A stretch of DNA of 64,000 nt. It comes from Citrobacter gillenii. GTDB lineage: Bacteria; Pseudomonadota; Gammaproteobacteria; Enterobacterales; Enterobacteriaceae. The notes beneath the pieces were generated by a model. That model saw nothing but the letters and a program-made list of their open reading frames with translations, did no database searches and was not told the DNA's origin. Shown piece after piece: positions 20,503 through 37,684 of the stretch (position 1 is the first letter of the stretch; the number at the start of each line of letters is the position of its first letter). The stretch is taken from the NCBI RefSeq assembly GCF_013337685.1, contig NZ_SUQN01000003.1, forward strand, positions 1-64,000, read 5' to 3'. Made by a program: the position numbers and the translations under genes.

Positions 20503-21528
20503 TTAGTCTTGTTGATTAACCTTGCGCTCAATTGCTTTGAGGCGCTTGCTCATATCATCAATATTCATCACCAGTGCAGCTGTTTTACGCCATACCTTGT
20601 TGGGCTGTAGCGGAATGCCTGAGGAATAGACGCCTGGTTCGGTGATAGGACGCATCACCATACCCATACCAGTGACCGTGACTTTGTCGCATATTTCCAT
20701 ATGCCCATTGATCACACTGGCGCCGCCAATCATGCAGTAACGGCCAATCTTCAGGCTGCCCGCCATAATGACGCCACCGGCTACCGCCGTATTGTCGCCA
20801 ATCACAACGTTATGCGCAATCTGGCACTGGTTATCAATGATAACACCATTGCCGATCACGGTATCGTCCAGAGCGCCACGATCGATGGTCGTGCAAGCGC
20901 CGATCTCGACACGATCGCCAATAATTACGCGACCAAGCTGTGGGATCTTCACCCAATTACCACGATCGTTCGCATAGCCAAAGCCGTCAGATCCTACAAC
21001 GGTGCTGGACTGGATCAGGCAATGTTCACCGATCTGGATATCGTGATAAATCGTCACATTCGCCCACAAGCGTGAACCTGCGCCGATTTTTGTGTTTTTT
21101 CCGACGAAACAGCCTGCACCGATAACCACGTTATCGCCCAGTTCTACGCCAGACTCGATGACCGCATTTGCGCCAACAGAGACATTGCTACCCAGCTTTG
21201 CCGTCGCATCAATCACTGCACTGGGTGCAATGTTCTGTGCCGGCTGAGGCGTGGTATCTAAAATTTGCGCCATTCGCGCATAGGTCAGGTAGGGGTTCTT
21301 CACTACCAGCGCAGCACTCTTAGCAAAAGGAAGATCGTCCTGCGTCATCACAACGGCAGAAGCCTGGCACAGGCTTAAATGCTCACGGTACTTAGGATTC
21401 ACCATGAACGTAATATTGCCAGTTTGCGCAGATTGCATGGACGCTACGCCGGTGATGACGATATCGCCATCACCGTGTAATTCTGCATCCAACTGCTCTG
21501 CTAAATCAGCCAGTCGAATTGAAGGCAT
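20503..21528 (-). CDS. lpxD: UDP-3-O-(3-hydroxyacyl)glucosamine N-acyltransferase
   Basis: Third step of lipid A synthesis, adding the N-linked 3-hydroxymyristoyl chain. An N-terminal uridine-binding domain (1-100) leads to a long hexapeptide-repeat beta-helix (about 100-310) and a C-terminal helix. The catalytic H239 in CQIAHNVV is present. Its 341 residues equal E. coli. It begins 3 bp after skp, so both are expected on one transcript running from bamA. Confidence 0.98.
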   Translation of the reverse strand: MPSIRLADLAEQLDAELHGDGDIVITGVASMQSAQTGNITFMVNPKYREHLSLCQASAVVMTQDDLPFAKSAALVVKNPYLTYARMAQILDTTPQPAQNIAPSAVIDATAKLGSNVSVGANAVIESGVELGDNVVIGAGCFVGKNTKIGAGSRLWANVTIYHDIQIGEHCLIQSSTVVGSDGFGYANDRGNWVKIPQLGRVIIGDRVEIGACTTIDRGALDDTVIGNGVIIDNQCQIAHNVVIGDNTAVAGGVIMAGSLKIGRYCMIGGASVINGHMEICDKVTVTGMGMVMRPITEPGVYSSGIPLQPNKVWRKTAALVMNIDDMSKRLKAIERKVNQQD

Positions 21529-21531
21529 TAC

Positions 21532-22017
21532 TTATTTAACCTGTTTCAGTACGTCAGCGGTGATGTCTTTAACATCGCTGCTGTTGTAAGCAACGGTGTT
21601 TGCGTCAACGACCAGATCGATGCTCTGGCTGCTAGCGACAGATTTCACGGCTGTCTGGATACGCGTAACCAGTTTGCCACGTTCTTCGTTGGAACGACGT
21701 GCACGATCCTGCTCAAAAGCTTGCGCTTTCTGAGAGAAAGTCTGGCGCTGAGCCATAACGTCTTTTTCCAGCTTAGTACGATCGCTACCTGCTTTCATGG
21801 ATTGCAGACGCTGCATTTTAGATTGCAGATCGGATTCCATGCGCTGCAGTTCGCTGGCGCGGCCTTTGAACTCGTTTTCCAGCGTATTAGAAACACCAGT
21901 CTTCTGTGCAACCTGTTGGAACAGGCTACCCATATTGACGATTGCAATTTTGTCAGCAGCCTGTGCGGACGTTGCCATCGCTAAACCGAGACCTGCAGCT
22001 AATAACCACTTTTTCAC
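21532..22017 (-). CDS. skp: Periplasmic chaperone Skp
   Basis: Trimeric 'jellyfish' chaperone that holds unfolded outer-membrane proteins in the periplasm for BamA. The signal peptide is residues 1-20 (cleavage [10 protein letters not shown]), followed by a small beta body and long alpha-helical arms rich in Lys/Glu/Gln. I place the start at GTG (22015-22017), preceded by AAGGAG and giving 161 residues as in E. coli; 22 more in-frame codons upstream have no family support. It sits between bamA and lpxD. Confidence 0.97.
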   Translation of the reverse strand: MKKWLLAAGLGLAMATSAQAADKIAIVNMGSLFQQVAQKTGVSNTLENEFKGRASELQRMESDLQSKMQRLQSMKAGSDRTKLEKDVMAQRQTFSQKAQAFEQDRARRSNEERGKLVTRIQTAVKSVASSQSIDLVVDANTVAYNSSDVKDITADVLKQVK

Positions 22018-22139
22018 AATAAACTCCTTACCATCCCATTTGCACCCGAAGGTACAGTTCTTTGCGTGGCCAGGCGACCCCATTCAGGATCGCCTAAAGT
22101 CATCGCTACACTACCACTACATTCCTTTGCGCAGAACAA

Positions 22140-24572
<2,433 letters not shown>

Positions 24573-24583
24573 CTAACACTCTC

Positions 24584-25936
24584 TTACAACCGAGAGAAAT
24601 CATTGAAAAGTGCAAGCCCCATTAACAACACCAGCAAAATCGAGCCAATGCGATAACTAAAGTCTTGAACCCGCTCGGATACCGGACCGCCCTTCAGCTT
24701 TTCAATCGCCAGGAACAGCAGATGCCCCCCGTCAAGAACGGGCAACGGAAACAGGTTAATTATCCCTAAGTTCACGCTGATAAGCGCAAGGAACATCAGG
24801 TAATAAATCCCCCCGAACTCCGCTGACATCCCAGCCCCCTGGGCGATAGAAATCGGCCCACTGAGGTTGTTCAGTTTCACATCACCGGTAATCAATTTTC
24901 CCAGCATACTGACCGTCAACTTCATCAACTGCCACGTTTTATCCGAGGCTTCGAGGATGGCGCCGAATGGTCCATACTGGCGTACAGTCTTATACTCATC
25001 AGGCAGAGGAATAATTTTAGGCACGACACCCGCAAATCCCTCTTCCTGACCGTTACCCGGTTTTGAGTCCGGAGTTAACGTCAAAGACAAGGAACTCCCC
25101 TGCCTTTCAATTTCTAGCGCTAACGGCTTATTCGGATTATCACGCACCAGCGTCACGAACGTCATCCATTGCGTGAGCGGCTGACCATTGACTTTAACGA
25201 TCCTGTCGCCAGCTTGCAAACCCGCCTTACTTGCTGCGGAGTTAACCTGTACTTCTGACAGCACCGGTTCAATCTGCGGACCGCGTGGACGAATCCCTAA
25301 ACTCGTAACGGGATCCTGTTTGTCTGGCTCAAATGCCCATTGGCGCAAATCCAGCGTTTTGTCCTGTCGCTGGTTGCTGCCAAACGGCGCCACGCTAAGA
25401 ATGGTCTGCTCATCGCCAATTTTAGCGACCAGCTGCAATCTCACGGTATCCCAATCAGGGGTTTCGATACCATCAACCGCTTTTAGTTCCGTACCTGGCT
25501 GAATTTGCGCCTGTGCGGCAATCGAGTTGGGTGTTATTTCACCCACAACCGGACGAACACCAGGGACGCCGATGATAAACACCAGCCAGTAAGCAAAAAT
25601 AGCGAAAAGGAAGTTTGCAATCGGACCTGCGGCAATAATGGCCGCACGCTGCCCAACCGTTTTGTTGTTGAACGCGTGGTGGCGCAGTTCCGGCACCACC
25701 GGTTCTGCACGCTCATCCAGCATTTTGACGTAGCCGCCGAGAGGGATCAGGGCGATGACGTATTCGGTACCCAATCTATCAGTGCGCCGCCACAGCGCCT
25801 TTCCAAAACCAATGGAAAAACGCTCAACGCGAACACCACAGCGCCGGGCAACCCAGAAATGACCAAATTCATGCACGGTGATAAGCACACCGAGTGCGAC
25901 GATGAATGCAGCCAGATTCCAGAGAATACTCAGCAT
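24584..25936 (-). CDS. rseP: Site-2 intramembrane zinc protease RseP
   Basis: Inner-membrane protease that cuts RseA after DegS to release sigma-E, and also clears signal-peptide remnants. The zinc motif HEFGH is at residues 22-26 in the first membrane segment, with the second active-site part in PVLDGGHLL near 400. Two PDZ domains lie in the periplasmic middle. The start MLSILWN at 25936 gives 450 residues, as in E. coli; the longer open frame runs into cdsA. bamA, a sigma-E target in E. coli, follows after 29 bp. Confidence 0.97.
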   Translation of the reverse strand: MLSILWNLAAFIVALGVLITVHEFGHFWVARRCGVRVERFSIGFGKALWRRTDRLGTEYVIALIPLGGYVKMLDERAEPVVPELRHHAFNNKTVGQRAAIIAAGPIANFLFAIFAYWLVFIIGVPGVRPVVGEITPNSIAAQAQIQPGTELKAVDGIETPDWDTVRLQLVAKIGDEQTILSVAPFGSNQRQDKTLDLRQWAFEPDKQDPVTSLGIRPRGPQIEPVLSEVQVNSAASKAGLQAGDRIVKVNGQPLTQWMTFVTLVRDNPNKPLALEIERQGSSLSLTLTPDSKPGNGQEEGFAGVVPKIIPLPDEYKTVRQYGPFGAILEASDKTWQLMKLTVSMLGKLITGDVKLNNLSGPISIAQGAGMSAEFGGIYYLMFLALISVNLGIINLFPLPVLDGGHLLFLAIEKLKGGPVSERVQDFSYRIGSILLVLLMGLALFNDFSRL

Positions 25937-25947
25937 AAGACCATCCG

Positions 25948-26805
25948 TTAAAGCGTCCTGAAAACCAGTAACAGCAAGCAAGCAAAGACCGGTACCGCAG
26001 CCGTCAGACTATCAATACGATCCAGAATGCCGCCGTGCCCTGGGATTAAGTGGCCACTGTCCTTAATACCTGCTTCACGCTTAAACATACTCTCAGTCAA
26101 GTCACCCAGCACCGAAGCCAGGACCGCAACAATAGAGCAAATGAGCAAGGTGACAGGCGCGACATCAAGATTCGCCCACATACCATAACCCCATGAGATC
26201 ACAGCCGCAGTGGCGAGTCCGCCAATAAAACCTTGCCAGGTTTTACCCGGAGAAACCTTCGGCGCCAGTTTATGTTTACCAAATAACTTGCCAAACATAT
26301 ACGCACCGGAATCCGCTCCCCAGACGAGGATCATGACATACAGCAGCCATACTGCGCCACTATAATGATTCTCATCATAATGCCAGGCACGTAGCGCCAG
26401 CATTCCCCAAAAGAAAGGGATAATGGTTAAGATGCCGAAAATGATGCGTAATATCTTTGAATTACGCCAGACAGTCGCCGAACCTGGGTAAAATAACACC
26501 AGCAATAGTGCAACGCCCCACCAGCCCAACGACGCCCAAAGCGACACTTCGACCAACGGTTGATGAATATTATGATGATATTCAGGCAGTAAAAACAGCA
26601 TCAGTGCCAGCAAAAGCCCGCACAGAACCGCCAGCCAGACTCGCTGTGTGCGAGTGGTGAAACCGCTTAACTGTCCCCACTCCCACGCGGCCAACATACA
26701 TACGACCAGCGTAACAATGGCGAACCCCACCGGCGGCAATAAAAACAGCGCCGCGATGACAACGGGTATTAAAACAAAAGCAGAAATCAGGCGATACTTC
26801 AGCAA
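25948..26805 (-). CDS. cdsA: Phosphatidate cytidylyltransferase (CDP-diglyceride synthase)
   Basis: Makes CDP-diacylglycerol, precursor of all phospholipids, at the inner membrane. Its 285 residues with about eight hydrophobic segments equal E. coli. The family signature [17 protein letters not shown]-type region is present near 225-245 ([11 protein letters not shown] then [12 protein letters not shown]). The start is TTG (26803-26805) giving MLKYRLIS, with a GGGGG stretch before it; no ATG is available in frame nearby. It lies between uppS (12 bp) and rseP (11 bp). Confidence 0.96.
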   Translation of the reverse strand: MLKYRLISAFVLIPVVIAALFLLPPVGFAIVTLVVCMLAAWEWGQLSGFTTRTQRVWLAVLCGLLLALMLFLLPEYHHNIHQPLVEVSLWASLGWWGVALLLVLFYPGSATVWRNSKILRIIFGILTIIPFFWGMLALRAWHYDENHYSGAVWLLYVMILVWGADSGAYMFGKLFGKHKLAPKVSPGKTWQGFIGGLATAAVISWGYGMWANLDVAPVTLLICSIVAVLASVLGDLTESMFKREAGIKDSGHLIPGHGGILDRIDSLTAAVPVFACLLLLVFRTL

Positions 26806-26817
26806 AAGCGACCCCCA

Positions 26818-27576
26818 TCAGGCTTTTTCATCACCGGGTTCGGTCCCGCCGAAACGACGCTCTCGATTAGCAAAGGCATGCAGCGCACCTTCAAAGTCTT
26901 GTTCATCGAAATCGGGCCAGAGAACATCCGTAAAGTAAAGTTCAGCATAGGCAATTTGCCACAGCAAAAAATTACTGATGCGATGCTCTCCCCCAGTCCT
27001 TATCACTAAATCCACAGGAGCCAGTTCATTCATACAAACTTGCTGACCAAGCATTTCTTCGTCAATTTGCTCAGGGCGCAGCAGACCGTCTTGCACCTGT
27101 TGCGCCAGTTGCCTGACTCCCTGGACAATGTCCCAACGTCCGCCGTAATTCGCAGCAATATTCAGCGTTAACCCCGTATTCTGGGCTGTAAGCGCTTCCG
27201 ACTTGCGAATCCGTTCTTGCAAACGTGAGTTAAATCGACTGATATCCCCGATAATACGCAGACGAACGTTATGGCGATGCAGGTTTTTCACTTCACTATC
27301 AAGTGCCCACACGAATAATTCCATTAACGCGCTCACTTCCTGCGCAGGTCGGTTCCAGTTCTCACTGCTAAAGGCATACAGCGTTAACGCATCAATACCG
27401 TTATTGGCAGCAAAAGAGACAGCCCGGCGGACGGATTTTGCTCCGGCCTTATGCCCAAAGGCGCGAATCTTCCCTTGCTTTTTCGCCCAGCGGCCATTGC
27501 CATCCATAATAATGGCTACATGGCGACAGCCATGTGCTGGCAAATTTTCGCTTAATGGTTGAGTTGCAGACAACAT
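26818..27576 (-). CDS. uppS: Undecaprenyl diphosphate synthase (cis-prenyltransferase)
   Basis: Condenses eight isopentenyl units onto farnesyl diphosphate to give the C55 lipid carrier for peptidoglycan and O antigen. The catalytic D25 lies in IIMDGNGRWA, and RTGGEHRISNFLLWQ holds the conserved magnesium and substrate region. Its 252 residues are one fewer than E. coli because the initiator Met is single rather than double. It is followed 12 bp later by cdsA and preceded by a terminator after dxr. Confidence 0.97.
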   Translation of the reverse strand: MLSATQPLSENLPAHGCRHVAIIMDGNGRWAKKQGKIRAFGHKAGAKSVRRAVSFAANNGIDALTLYAFSSENWNRPAQEVSALMELFVWALDSEVKNLHRHNVRLRIIGDISRFNSRLQERIRKSEALTAQNTGLTLNIAANYGGRWDIVQGVRQLAQQVQDGLLRPEQIDEEMLGQQVCMNELAPVDLVIRTGGEHRISNFLLWQIAYAELYFTDVLWPDFDEQDFEGALHAFANRERRFGGTEPGDEKA

Positions 27577-27634
27577 AACGCGTTTTTAGTCCCTGAAAGG
27601 ATTTAACGGTACTCAGGAATACTGAAGCCTCTAC

Positions 27635-27662
27635 ACAAAAAAGCCGTGTCAAACCACGGCTT
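27635..27662 (-). terminator. Terminator after dxr
   Basis: On the minus strand AAGCCGTG pairs with CACGGCTT (27655-27662 with 27641-27648) around a 6-base loop, followed by TTTTG. It lies in the 188-bp gap between dxr and uppS, so uppS likely has its own promoter. I could not fix its hexamers. Confidence 0.85.
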
Positions 27663-27764
27663 ACCCGACCGAAAAAATGCCAATACCTGTGATCGGGTGG
27701 CGCAGACTATATCACTGAAGCCCAACGCTAACAAATAGCACGAATCTCTGTAGAGGGATTATCA

Positions 27765-28961
27765 TCAGCTTGAGAGTCGCATCACTTGTTTTCTGGCGAC
27801 GTCCCGTGCAACGGCATCAACCCTCAACACGTCATCAACGTTCTGGGGTTCCTGCAAATCCATCTTATCCAGTACCGATAAATTGAGCTCGGCAATATCG
27901 GTAAATCGAATTTGTTGCGCCAGAAATGCGGCAACGGTAATTTCATTCGCAGCGTTCAGCGCGGTAGTCGCCGCTTGCCCTTGCTCAAACGCATCCATCG
28001 CCAGTTTCAGGCACGGATAGCGTTGGTAATCCGGCGCGGAAAACGTCAACGCGCTCAGTTTGCAAAAGTCGACAGGCTTCACACCAGATGTGACGCGTTC
28101 CGGCCATGCCATAGTATGGGCAATAGGCGTGCGCATATCAGGCTCACCCAGTTGTGCCAGAACGCTACCATCCTGATACCGAACCATCGAATGAATCACC
28201 GACTGTGGATGAATCAGCACTTCCATCTGGCTTGCACTGGCATTAAACAACCAGCGCGCTTCAATGTATTCCAGACCTTTATTCATCATAGTGGCAGAGT
28301 CGACGGAGATTTTTCGTCCCATCGACCAGTTCGGGTGACGGCATGCTTGATCGGGGGTCATTGACACCAGATCGTGCAATGGCGTTTCACGGAAAGGGCC
28401 ACCAGACCCGGTAAGCAGAATGGACATGACGCCATTTTGCTCAAGGTCAGCGTATCCCAGATTGTGCTGAATAGGTTGGGGTAAACTCTGAAAAATCGCG
28501 TTATGTTCGCTATCTACCGGCAAAAGCTGCGCTTTGTGGCGCTTCACGTCATCCATAAACAAACGACCGCAGGTCACCAGCGACTCTTTATTCGCCAGTA
28601 AAATGCTTTTGCCTGCACGGATTGCCGCCAGCGTAGGCAGCAGCCCCGCCGCGCCGACAATCGCGGCCATCACCTGATCGACATCATCCAGCGCAGCCAT
28701 ATCACAGGCCGCCTGTTGTCCGCTCATCACCTCGGTACGACTTCCCTGCTCCAGCAGAGCCGCTTTCACCTGCGCAGCGCTTGTTTCATCATCCATTACT
28801 GCATAGCGGGGAGAGAACTCCAGGCACTGCTCGACCATACGGGCAACATTTTTACCCGCGACCAGCGCAGTAACACGAAACGTTTCCGGGTTATGGCGTA
28901 CGACATCCAGCGTACTGCAACCAATAGAGCCGGTTGAGCCGAGAATGGTTAATTGCTTCAT
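27765..28961 (-). CDS. dxr: 1-deoxy-D-xylulose-5-phosphate reductoisomerase
   Basis: Second enzyme of the MEP isoprenoid pathway, making MEP from DXP with NADPH; target of fosmidomycin. The Rossmann motif GSTGSIG is at residues 8-14, with substrate and metal residues in [11 protein letters not shown] and the flexible-loop W in RHPNWSMG. Its 398 residues equal E. coli. Its product feeds uppS just downstream via FPP. frr lies 108 bp upstream behind a terminator. Confidence 0.98.
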   Translation of the reverse strand: MKQLTILGSTGSIGCSTLDVVRHNPETFRVTALVAGKNVARMVEQCLEFSPRYAVMDDETSAAQVKAALLEQGSRTEVMSGQQAACDMAALDDVDQVMAAIVGAAGLLPTLAAIRAGKSILLANKESLVTCGRLFMDDVKRHKAQLLPVDSEHNAIFQSLPQPIQHNLGYADLEQNGVMSILLTGSGGPFRETPLHDLVSMTPDQACRHPNWSMGRKISVDSATMMNKGLEYIEARWLFNASASQMEVLIHPQSVIHSMVRYQDGSVLAQLGEPDMRTPIAHTMAWPERVTSGVKPVDFCKLSALTFSAPDYQRYPCLKLAMDAFEQGQAATTALNAANEITVAAFLAQQIRFTDIAELNLSVLDKMDLQEPQNVDDVLRVDAVARDVARKQVMRLSS

Positions 28962-28999
28962 CAGACATCCTGAAGAATTTTACCCTTTAGGGGATAGAC

Positions 29000-29054
29000 A
29001 GAAAAAAGCAAAACGCCGCCATCCAGCCTTTGCAGACCTTCTGAGCGGCGTTTT
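29000..29054 (-). terminator. Terminator after frr
   Basis: On the minus strand AAACGCCGC and GCGGCGTTT (about 29045-29054 with 29011-29019) pair over a 25-base loop and are followed by TGCTTTTTT. The position 16 bp after frr and the U-run support a terminator, although the loop is long. Confidence 0.75.
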
Positions 29055-29069
29055 AAGCGTACAGGCGAA

Positions 29070-29627
29070 TCAGAACTGCATCAGTTCCGCTTCTTTCTCT
29101 GCCAGCGCCGCATCCACTTTCTTGATAGCGGCGTCAGTCATTTTCTGCACGTCGTCCTGAGAACGGCGATCGTCATCTTCGCTGATCTCTTTATCTTTCA
29201 ACAGCGCTTTCACTTTGTCGTTAGCATCACGACGAACGTTACGCACGGCAACACGCGCGCCTTCTGCTTCGCCACGCACGATCTTGGTCAGATCTTTACG
29301 ACGTTCTTCGGTCAGCGGCGGCAGCGGAACGCGGATGTCAGAACCCGCAGAGCTTGGGTTCAAACCGAGGTCAGAAGCCATAATCGCTTTCTCAACGGCC
29401 GGGCCCATAGAACGGTCAAACACGTTGATTTTCAGAGTACGGGAATCTTCAACCGTTACGCTTGCCAGCTGACGCAGCGGAGTTGGCGTGCCGTAATATT
29501 CCACGATAATGCCATCCAGCAGGCTGGGAGAAGCACGACCCGTGCGAATTTTGCTGATTTGATTTTTGAATGCTTCGACGCATTTGTCCATGCGTACTTC
29601 AGCATCTTTTCTGATTTCGTTGATCAC
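29070..29627 (-). CDS. frr: Ribosome recycling factor
   Basis: Splits post-termination ribosomes together with EF-G. It is a three-helix-bundle protein with a small beta domain, 185 residues as in E. coli, and the conserved [12 protein letters not shown] and VNVFDRS-type (INVFDRS) segments are present. The start is GTG (29625-29627), giving [10 protein letters not shown]. It lies 139 bp after pyrH, leaving room for its own promoter, and is followed by a terminator. Confidence 0.98.
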   Translation of the reverse strand: MINEIRKDAEVRMDKCVEAFKNQISKIRTGRASPSLLDGIIVEYYGTPTPLRQLASVTVEDSRTLKINVFDRSMGPAVEKAIMASDLGLNPSSAGSDIRVPLPPLTEERRKDLTKIVRGEAEGARVAVRNVRRDANDKVKALLKDKEISEDDDRRSQDDVQKMTDAAIKKVDAALAEKEAELMQF

Positions 29628-29766
29628 GTTACGAATCCTTGAAAGCTTGTTTCAGTCAGACCATATCCACCACGCAAGATGCGACAAGTATAGTCTTGAT
29701 TAATTTTGAGGGACGTATCCCGCGACATTAAAGCAGAATATTACCTGCATTTAGCCGCAACGGGAA

Positions 29767-30492
29767 TTATTCCGTGATTAACGTCCCTTCTTTTTCACCC
29801 ATCACCACACGGCGCAGCGCACCCGGTTTGTTCATGTTGAAGACACGAATAGGCAATTTGTGGTCACGAGCCAGCGTGAACGCCGCCAGATCCATCACTT
29901 TCAGTTCTTTATCCAGAACTTCAGTATAGGTCAGTTGTTCGTACATGGTCGCGGTTGGATCTTGCGCCGGATCTGCGGTAAATACGCCGTCAACTTTGGT
30001 GGCTTTCAGCACTACATCAGCTTCAATTTCAATACCGCGCAGGCAGGCTGCAGAGTCTGTCGTGAAGAACGGGTTGCCGGTACCGGCCGCCAGGATAACA
30101 ACACGGTTGTTGCGCAGCAGGCTGATAGCCTCCGCCCAGCTGTAGTTATCGCACACACCGTTCAAAGGAATTGCGGACATCAGGCGAGCGTTCACATAGG
30201 CGCGGTGAAGCGCATCGCGCATTGCCAGACCGTTCATTACGGTGGCCAACATGCCCATGTGGTCGCCCACAACGCGGTTCATTCCCGCTTTCGCCAGACC
30301 AGCACCACGGAACAGGTTACCGCCACCAATCACTACGCCAACCTGAATACCCAGCTCAACCAGTTCTTTGATTTCCTGAGCCATACGGTCAAGTATGCTT
30401 GCATCAATACCGAAGCCTTCTGAACCTTGCAGCGCTTCGCCACTTAACTTAAGCAGAATACGTTTGTAGACGGGTTTTGCATTGGTAGCCAT
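29767..30492 (-). CDS. pyrH: UMP kinase
   Basis: Bacterial UMP kinase of the amino-acid kinase fold, converting UMP to UDP as an allosteric hexamer (activated by GTP, inhibited by UTP). Its 241 residues equal E. coli. The phosphate-binding KLSGEAL, the glycine-rich [11 protein letters not shown] and the [13 protein letters not shown] segment are present. It lies in the rpsB-tsf-pyrH-frr order common to many bacteria but is separated from tsf by a terminator and 146 bp. Confidence 0.98.
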   Translation of the reverse strand: MATNAKPVYKRILLKLSGEALQGSEGFGIDASILDRMAQEIKELVELGIQVGVVIGGGNLFRGAGLAKAGMNRVVGDHMGMLATVMNGLAMRDALHRAYVNARLMSAIPLNGVCDNYSWAEAISLLRNNRVVILAAGTGNPFFTTDSAACLRGIEIEADVVLKATKVDGVFTADPAQDPTATMYEQLTYTEVLDKELKVMDLAAFTLARDHKLPIRVFNMNKPGALRRVVMGEKEGTLITE

Positions 30493-30601
30493 GTTTCTTT
30501 CCTGAGACTGTCAACGAATGAGATGAGTTAATACCAGCGACATTGTATGTCGCTTTTCAACGTAGCCACTATAGCGGTTCGCTGAATTTACAAGCCAGAC
30601 A

Positions 30602-30627
30602 CAAAAAGAAGCCGCCCTCAGGCGGCT
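30602..30627 (-). terminator. Terminator after tsf
   Basis: On the minus strand AGCCGCC (30621-30627), loop TGAG and GGCGGCT (30610-30616) are followed by TCTTTTTGT. This is a strong intrinsic terminator 12 bp after the tsf stop. Confidence 0.92.
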
Positions 30628-30638
30628 CCTTTAAAAAA

Positions 30639-31490
30639 TTAAGACTGCTTGGACATCGCAGCAACTTCTGCTGCAAAGTCAGTCTCAACTTTCTCGATGC
30701 CTTCACCCACTTCAAAGCGGATGAAGCCTGTTACGTCAGCGTTGTGCTCTTTCAGCAGCTGAGCAACAGATTTGCTCGGATCCATAACGAAAGGCTGACC
30801 CGTCAGAGAAACTTCGCCGGTGAATTTCTTCATGCGGCCTTCAACCATTTTCTCTGCGATTTCTTTCGGCTTACCAGACTGCATCGCGATATCCAGCTGA
30901 ACCTGGTATTCTTTCTCTACCACTTCAGCAGATACGTCTTCTGGCTTAACGAATTCAGGCTTGCTTGCAGCAATGTGCATTGCCAGCTGTTTAACCAGCT
31001 CTTCGTCTGCGCCTTTAGCCGCAACCAGAACACCGATACGCGCACCGTGCTGGTATGAACCCAGTACGTCGCCTTCGATGGAAGCAACACGACGGATGTT
31101 GATGTTCTCACCGATTTTAGCAACCAGCGCAACACGTTCTTCTTCGAACTGTGCTTTCAGAACGTCAACGTCAGTGATTTTGCCCGCGATTGCAGCATCC
31201 AGAACTTTGTCTGCAAATGCCTGGAAACCACCATCTTTAGCAACGAAGTCAGTCTGGCAGTTAACTTCCAGAATGATGCCGTAGTTGCCGTCGATTTTGG
31301 TTTTGATCACGCCATCAGCAGCAACGTTGCCTGCTTTTTTCGCCGCTTTGATCGCACCAGATTTACGCATGTTTTCGATTGCCAGCTCTATGTCGCCATT
31401 AGCTTCAGTCAGTGCTTTTTTGCAATCCATCATGCCTGCGCCGGTACGCTCACGCAGCTCTTTTACCAGGGATGCGGTAATTTCAGCCAT
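30639..31490 (-). CDS. tsf: Elongation factor Ts
   Basis: Guanine-nucleotide exchange factor for EF-Tu. The start MAEITASL at 31490 gives 283 residues, the E. coli length; 29 further in-frame codons upstream cover the intergenic hairpin and are not coding. An N-terminal UBA-like domain (1-54, with [13 protein letters not shown]) is followed by the core containing [10 protein letters not shown], where the Asp-Phe pair disrupts the magnesium site of EF-Tu. It is co-transcribed with rpsB through a partial terminator. Confidence 0.98.
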   Translation of the reverse strand: MAEITASLVKELRERTGAGMMDCKKALTEANGDIELAIENMRKSGAIKAAKKAGNVAADGVIKTKIDGNYGIILEVNCQTDFVAKDGGFQAFADKVLDAAIAGKITDVDVLKAQFEEERVALVAKIGENINIRRVASIEGDVLGSYQHGARIGVLVAAKGADEELVKQLAMHIAASKPEFVKPEDVSAEVVEKEYQVQLDIAMQSGKPKEIAEKMVEGRMKKFTGEVSLTGQPFVMDPSKSVAQLLKEHNADVTGFIRFEVGEGIEKVETDFAAEVAAMSKQS

Positions 31491-31548
31491 TCTAAAATCC
31501 TCGGAAGATTTGATCTGCCCGGCGTCAAACCGCACAGATTTAAAAGTG

Positions 31549-31571
31549 AAAAAGGGGCCTAAAGGGCCCCT
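31549..31571 (-). terminator. Attenuator hairpin between rpsB and tsf
   Basis: On the minus strand GGGGCC (31565-31570) and GGCCCC (31554-31559) form a hairpin followed by TTTTTCAC. A partial terminator here in E. coli sets the rpsB to tsf ratio, and the position and form agree. Confidence 0.8.
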
Positions 31572-31624
31572 AACCAAACGTGATACAACCTGGTTTATAA
31601 GGGGGCTCTAACGAGCGTGCCTTA

Positions 31625-32517
<893 letters not shown>

Positions 32518-32523
32518 GCGCGC

Positions 32524-32553
32524 TTTATACCACAAATACGCCATAGACACCAA
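32524..32553 (-). promoter_or_regulatory. rpsB promoter
   Basis: TTGGTG (32548-32553) and TATAAA (32524-32529) are separated by 18 bp and followed by the GC-rich discriminator GCGCGCC. That discriminator is typical of promoters under ppGpp and DksA control, which fits a ribosomal-protein operon. The rest of the 324-bp rpsB-map gap (32554-32674) must hold the map promoter, which I could not assign. Confidence 0.65.
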
Positions 32554-32674
32554 TAATAGTTGGCGGTCTGTGCTGTTAATGATTCTCAATTTGGCAGGGT
32601 ACACCCCTGACTGATACCATTAGCAGCACTTACACAATTATTGTCGAAATCATCGACACTGATGGACAGAATTT

Positions 32675-36245
<3,571 letters not shown>

Positions 36246-36276
36246 TGTGTTTATTTATTATGGAAAGAGTTTAACA

Positions 36277-37101
36277 ATGCAGCAGTTACAGAACGTTATT
36301 GAGTCCGCTTTCGAGCGCCGCGCCGAAATTACTCCGGCAAATGTAGATACCGTAACCCGTGAAGCGGTAAATCAGGTTATTTCTCTGCTGGATTCCGGTG
36401 CGCTGCGTGTTGCAGAAAAGATTGAGGGTCAGTGGGTCACACATCAGTGGCTGAAGAAAGCGGTACTGCTCTCTTTTCGTATTAACGACAACCAGGTTAT
36501 CGATGGCGCAGAAAGCCGCTATTTCGATAAAGTCCCGATGAAATTCGCCAACTACGACGAAGCGCGCTTCCAGAAAGAAGGCTTCCGCGTAGTTCCCCCT
36601 GCTGCCGTGCGCCAGGGTGCCTATATCGCACGTAACACCGTCCTGATGCCGTCTTACGTCAACATCGGTGCTTACGTTGATGAAGGCTCCATGGTGGATA
36701 CCTGGGCAACCGTCGGCTCATGTGCGCAAATCGGTAAAAACGTTCACCTGTCCGGTGGCGTTGGCATCGGTGGCGTGCTGGAACCGTTACAGGCGAACCC
36801 AACCATCATCGAAGACAACTGCTTCATTGGTGCGCGTTCTGAAGTAGTAGAAGGCGTGATCGTCGAAGAAGGCTCCGTTATCTCCATGGGCGTATACCTG
36901 GGCCAGAGCACCAAAATCTACGACCGCGAAACCGGCGAAGTTTTCTATGGCCGCGTTCCGGCGGGTTCGGTTGTGGTATCGGGAAATCTGCCGTCGAAAG
37001 ACGGTAAGTACAGCCTGTACTGCGCGGTAATCGTCAAGAAAGTCGACGCCAAAACGCGTGGCAAAGTCGGAATTAACGAGCTATTGCGTACCATCGACTA
37101 A
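36277..37101 (+). CDS. dapD: 2,3,4,5-tetrahydropyridine-2,6-dicarboxylate N-succinyltransferase
   Basis: Succinylase step of diaminopimelate and lysine synthesis, using succinyl-CoA. A helical N-terminal domain (1-100) is followed by a hexapeptide left-handed beta-helix (about 105-240). The start MQQLQNVIE at 36277, behind GGAAAGAG, gives 274 residues as in E. coli; ten further upstream codons lack support. It begins 31 bp after glnD and is followed by a strong terminator. Confidence 0.98.
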   Translation: MQQLQNVIESAFERRAEITPANVDTVTREAVNQVISLLDSGALRVAEKIEGQWVTHQWLKKAVLLSFRINDNQVIDGAESRYFDKVPMKFANYDEARFQKEGFRVVPPAAVRQGAYIARNTVLMPSYVNIGAYVDEGSMVDTWATVGSCAQIGKNVHLSGGVGIGGVLEPLQANPTIIEDNCFIGARSEVVEGVIVEEGSVISMGVYLGQSTKIYDRETGEVFYGRVPAGSVVVSGNLPSKDGKYSLYCAVIVKKVDAKTRGKVGINELLRTID

Positions 37102-37111
37102 CGGCAATTTG

Positions 37112-37138
37112 AAAAAGCGGGCTTAGCCCGCTTTTTTT
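37112..37138 (+). terminator. Terminator after dapD
   Basis: AGCGGGC (37116-37122), loop TTA and GCCCGCT (37126-37132) are followed by seven T's; a canonical intrinsic terminator 10 bp after dapD. Confidence 0.95.
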
Positions 37139-37210
37139 ACATCTGCGAGTGGCATAAACAAGGCTTTTCGTTAATTATTCAATGGTTATAGTGAGCTTAA
37201 GGGTACCGCT

Positions 37211-37597
37211 ATGTATGACAATCTGAAAAGTCTGGGCATTACCAATCCTGAAGAGATCGATCGTTACAGCCTGCGGCAAGAAGCCAACAACGATATCCTG
37301 AAAATCTATTTCCAGAAGGATAAAGGCGAGTTTTTTGCCAAGAGCGTTAAGTTTAAGTATCCCCGTCAGCGTAAAACCGTGGTTGCCGATGGTATCGGCC
37401 AGGGTTACAAAGAGGTGCAGGAGATCAGCCCGAACCTGCGCTATGTGATTGATGAACTGGATCAGATCTGCCAGCGCGATCGCAGTGAAGTCGATCTCAA
37501 ACGCAAGATCCTCGATGACTTACGACATCTGGAAAGCGTCGTCACCAACAAGATCAGCGAAATTGAATCCGATCTGGAAAAACTGACGCGTAAATAA
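37211..37597 (+). CDS. yaeH: UPF0325 family protein YaeH
   Basis: Conserved enterobacterial protein of 128 residues, the E. coli length, with no established function. It is charged, with no signal peptide or membrane segment. The last third (about 80-128) is strongly helical and rich in Glu/Asp/Lys/Arg, with a possible coiled coil in the segment from [12 protein letters not shown] to the end. It stands alone between the dapD terminator and a BIME, converging on cdaR. Confidence 0.92.
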   Translation: MYDNLKSLGITNPEEIDRYSLRQEANNDILKIYFQKDKGEFFAKSVKFKYPRQRKTVVADGIGQGYKEVQEISPNLRYVIDELDQICQRDRSEVDLKRKILDDLRHLESVVTNKISEIESDLEKLTRK

Positions 37598-37615
37598 CCG
37601 TGGGTGGATGTATTC

Positions 37616-37678
37616 GTAGGCCGGGTAAGGCGAAGCCGCCACCCGGCATTTTGCCTGATAAGCGTAGCGCCATCAGGC
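37616..37678. repeat. BIME: two REP units between yaeH and cdaR
   Basis: GTAGGCCGGGTAAGGCG...CACCCGGC (37616-37647) is followed by GCCTGATAAGCG...CATCAGGC (37653-37678). It lies between the ends of two convergent genes and ends 7 bp from the cdaR stop. Confidence 0.93.
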
Positions 37679-37684
37679 AATCAA

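Noticed and set aside
22018-22083. Extended skp start
   Set aside because: It would bury the signal peptide behind 22 polar residues; GTG with AAGGAG gives a proper signal sequence.
31491-31577. Extended tsf start including the rpsB-tsf hairpin
   Set aside because: The family start MAEITASL at 31490 gives the exact EF-Ts length; the extension covers the attenuator.
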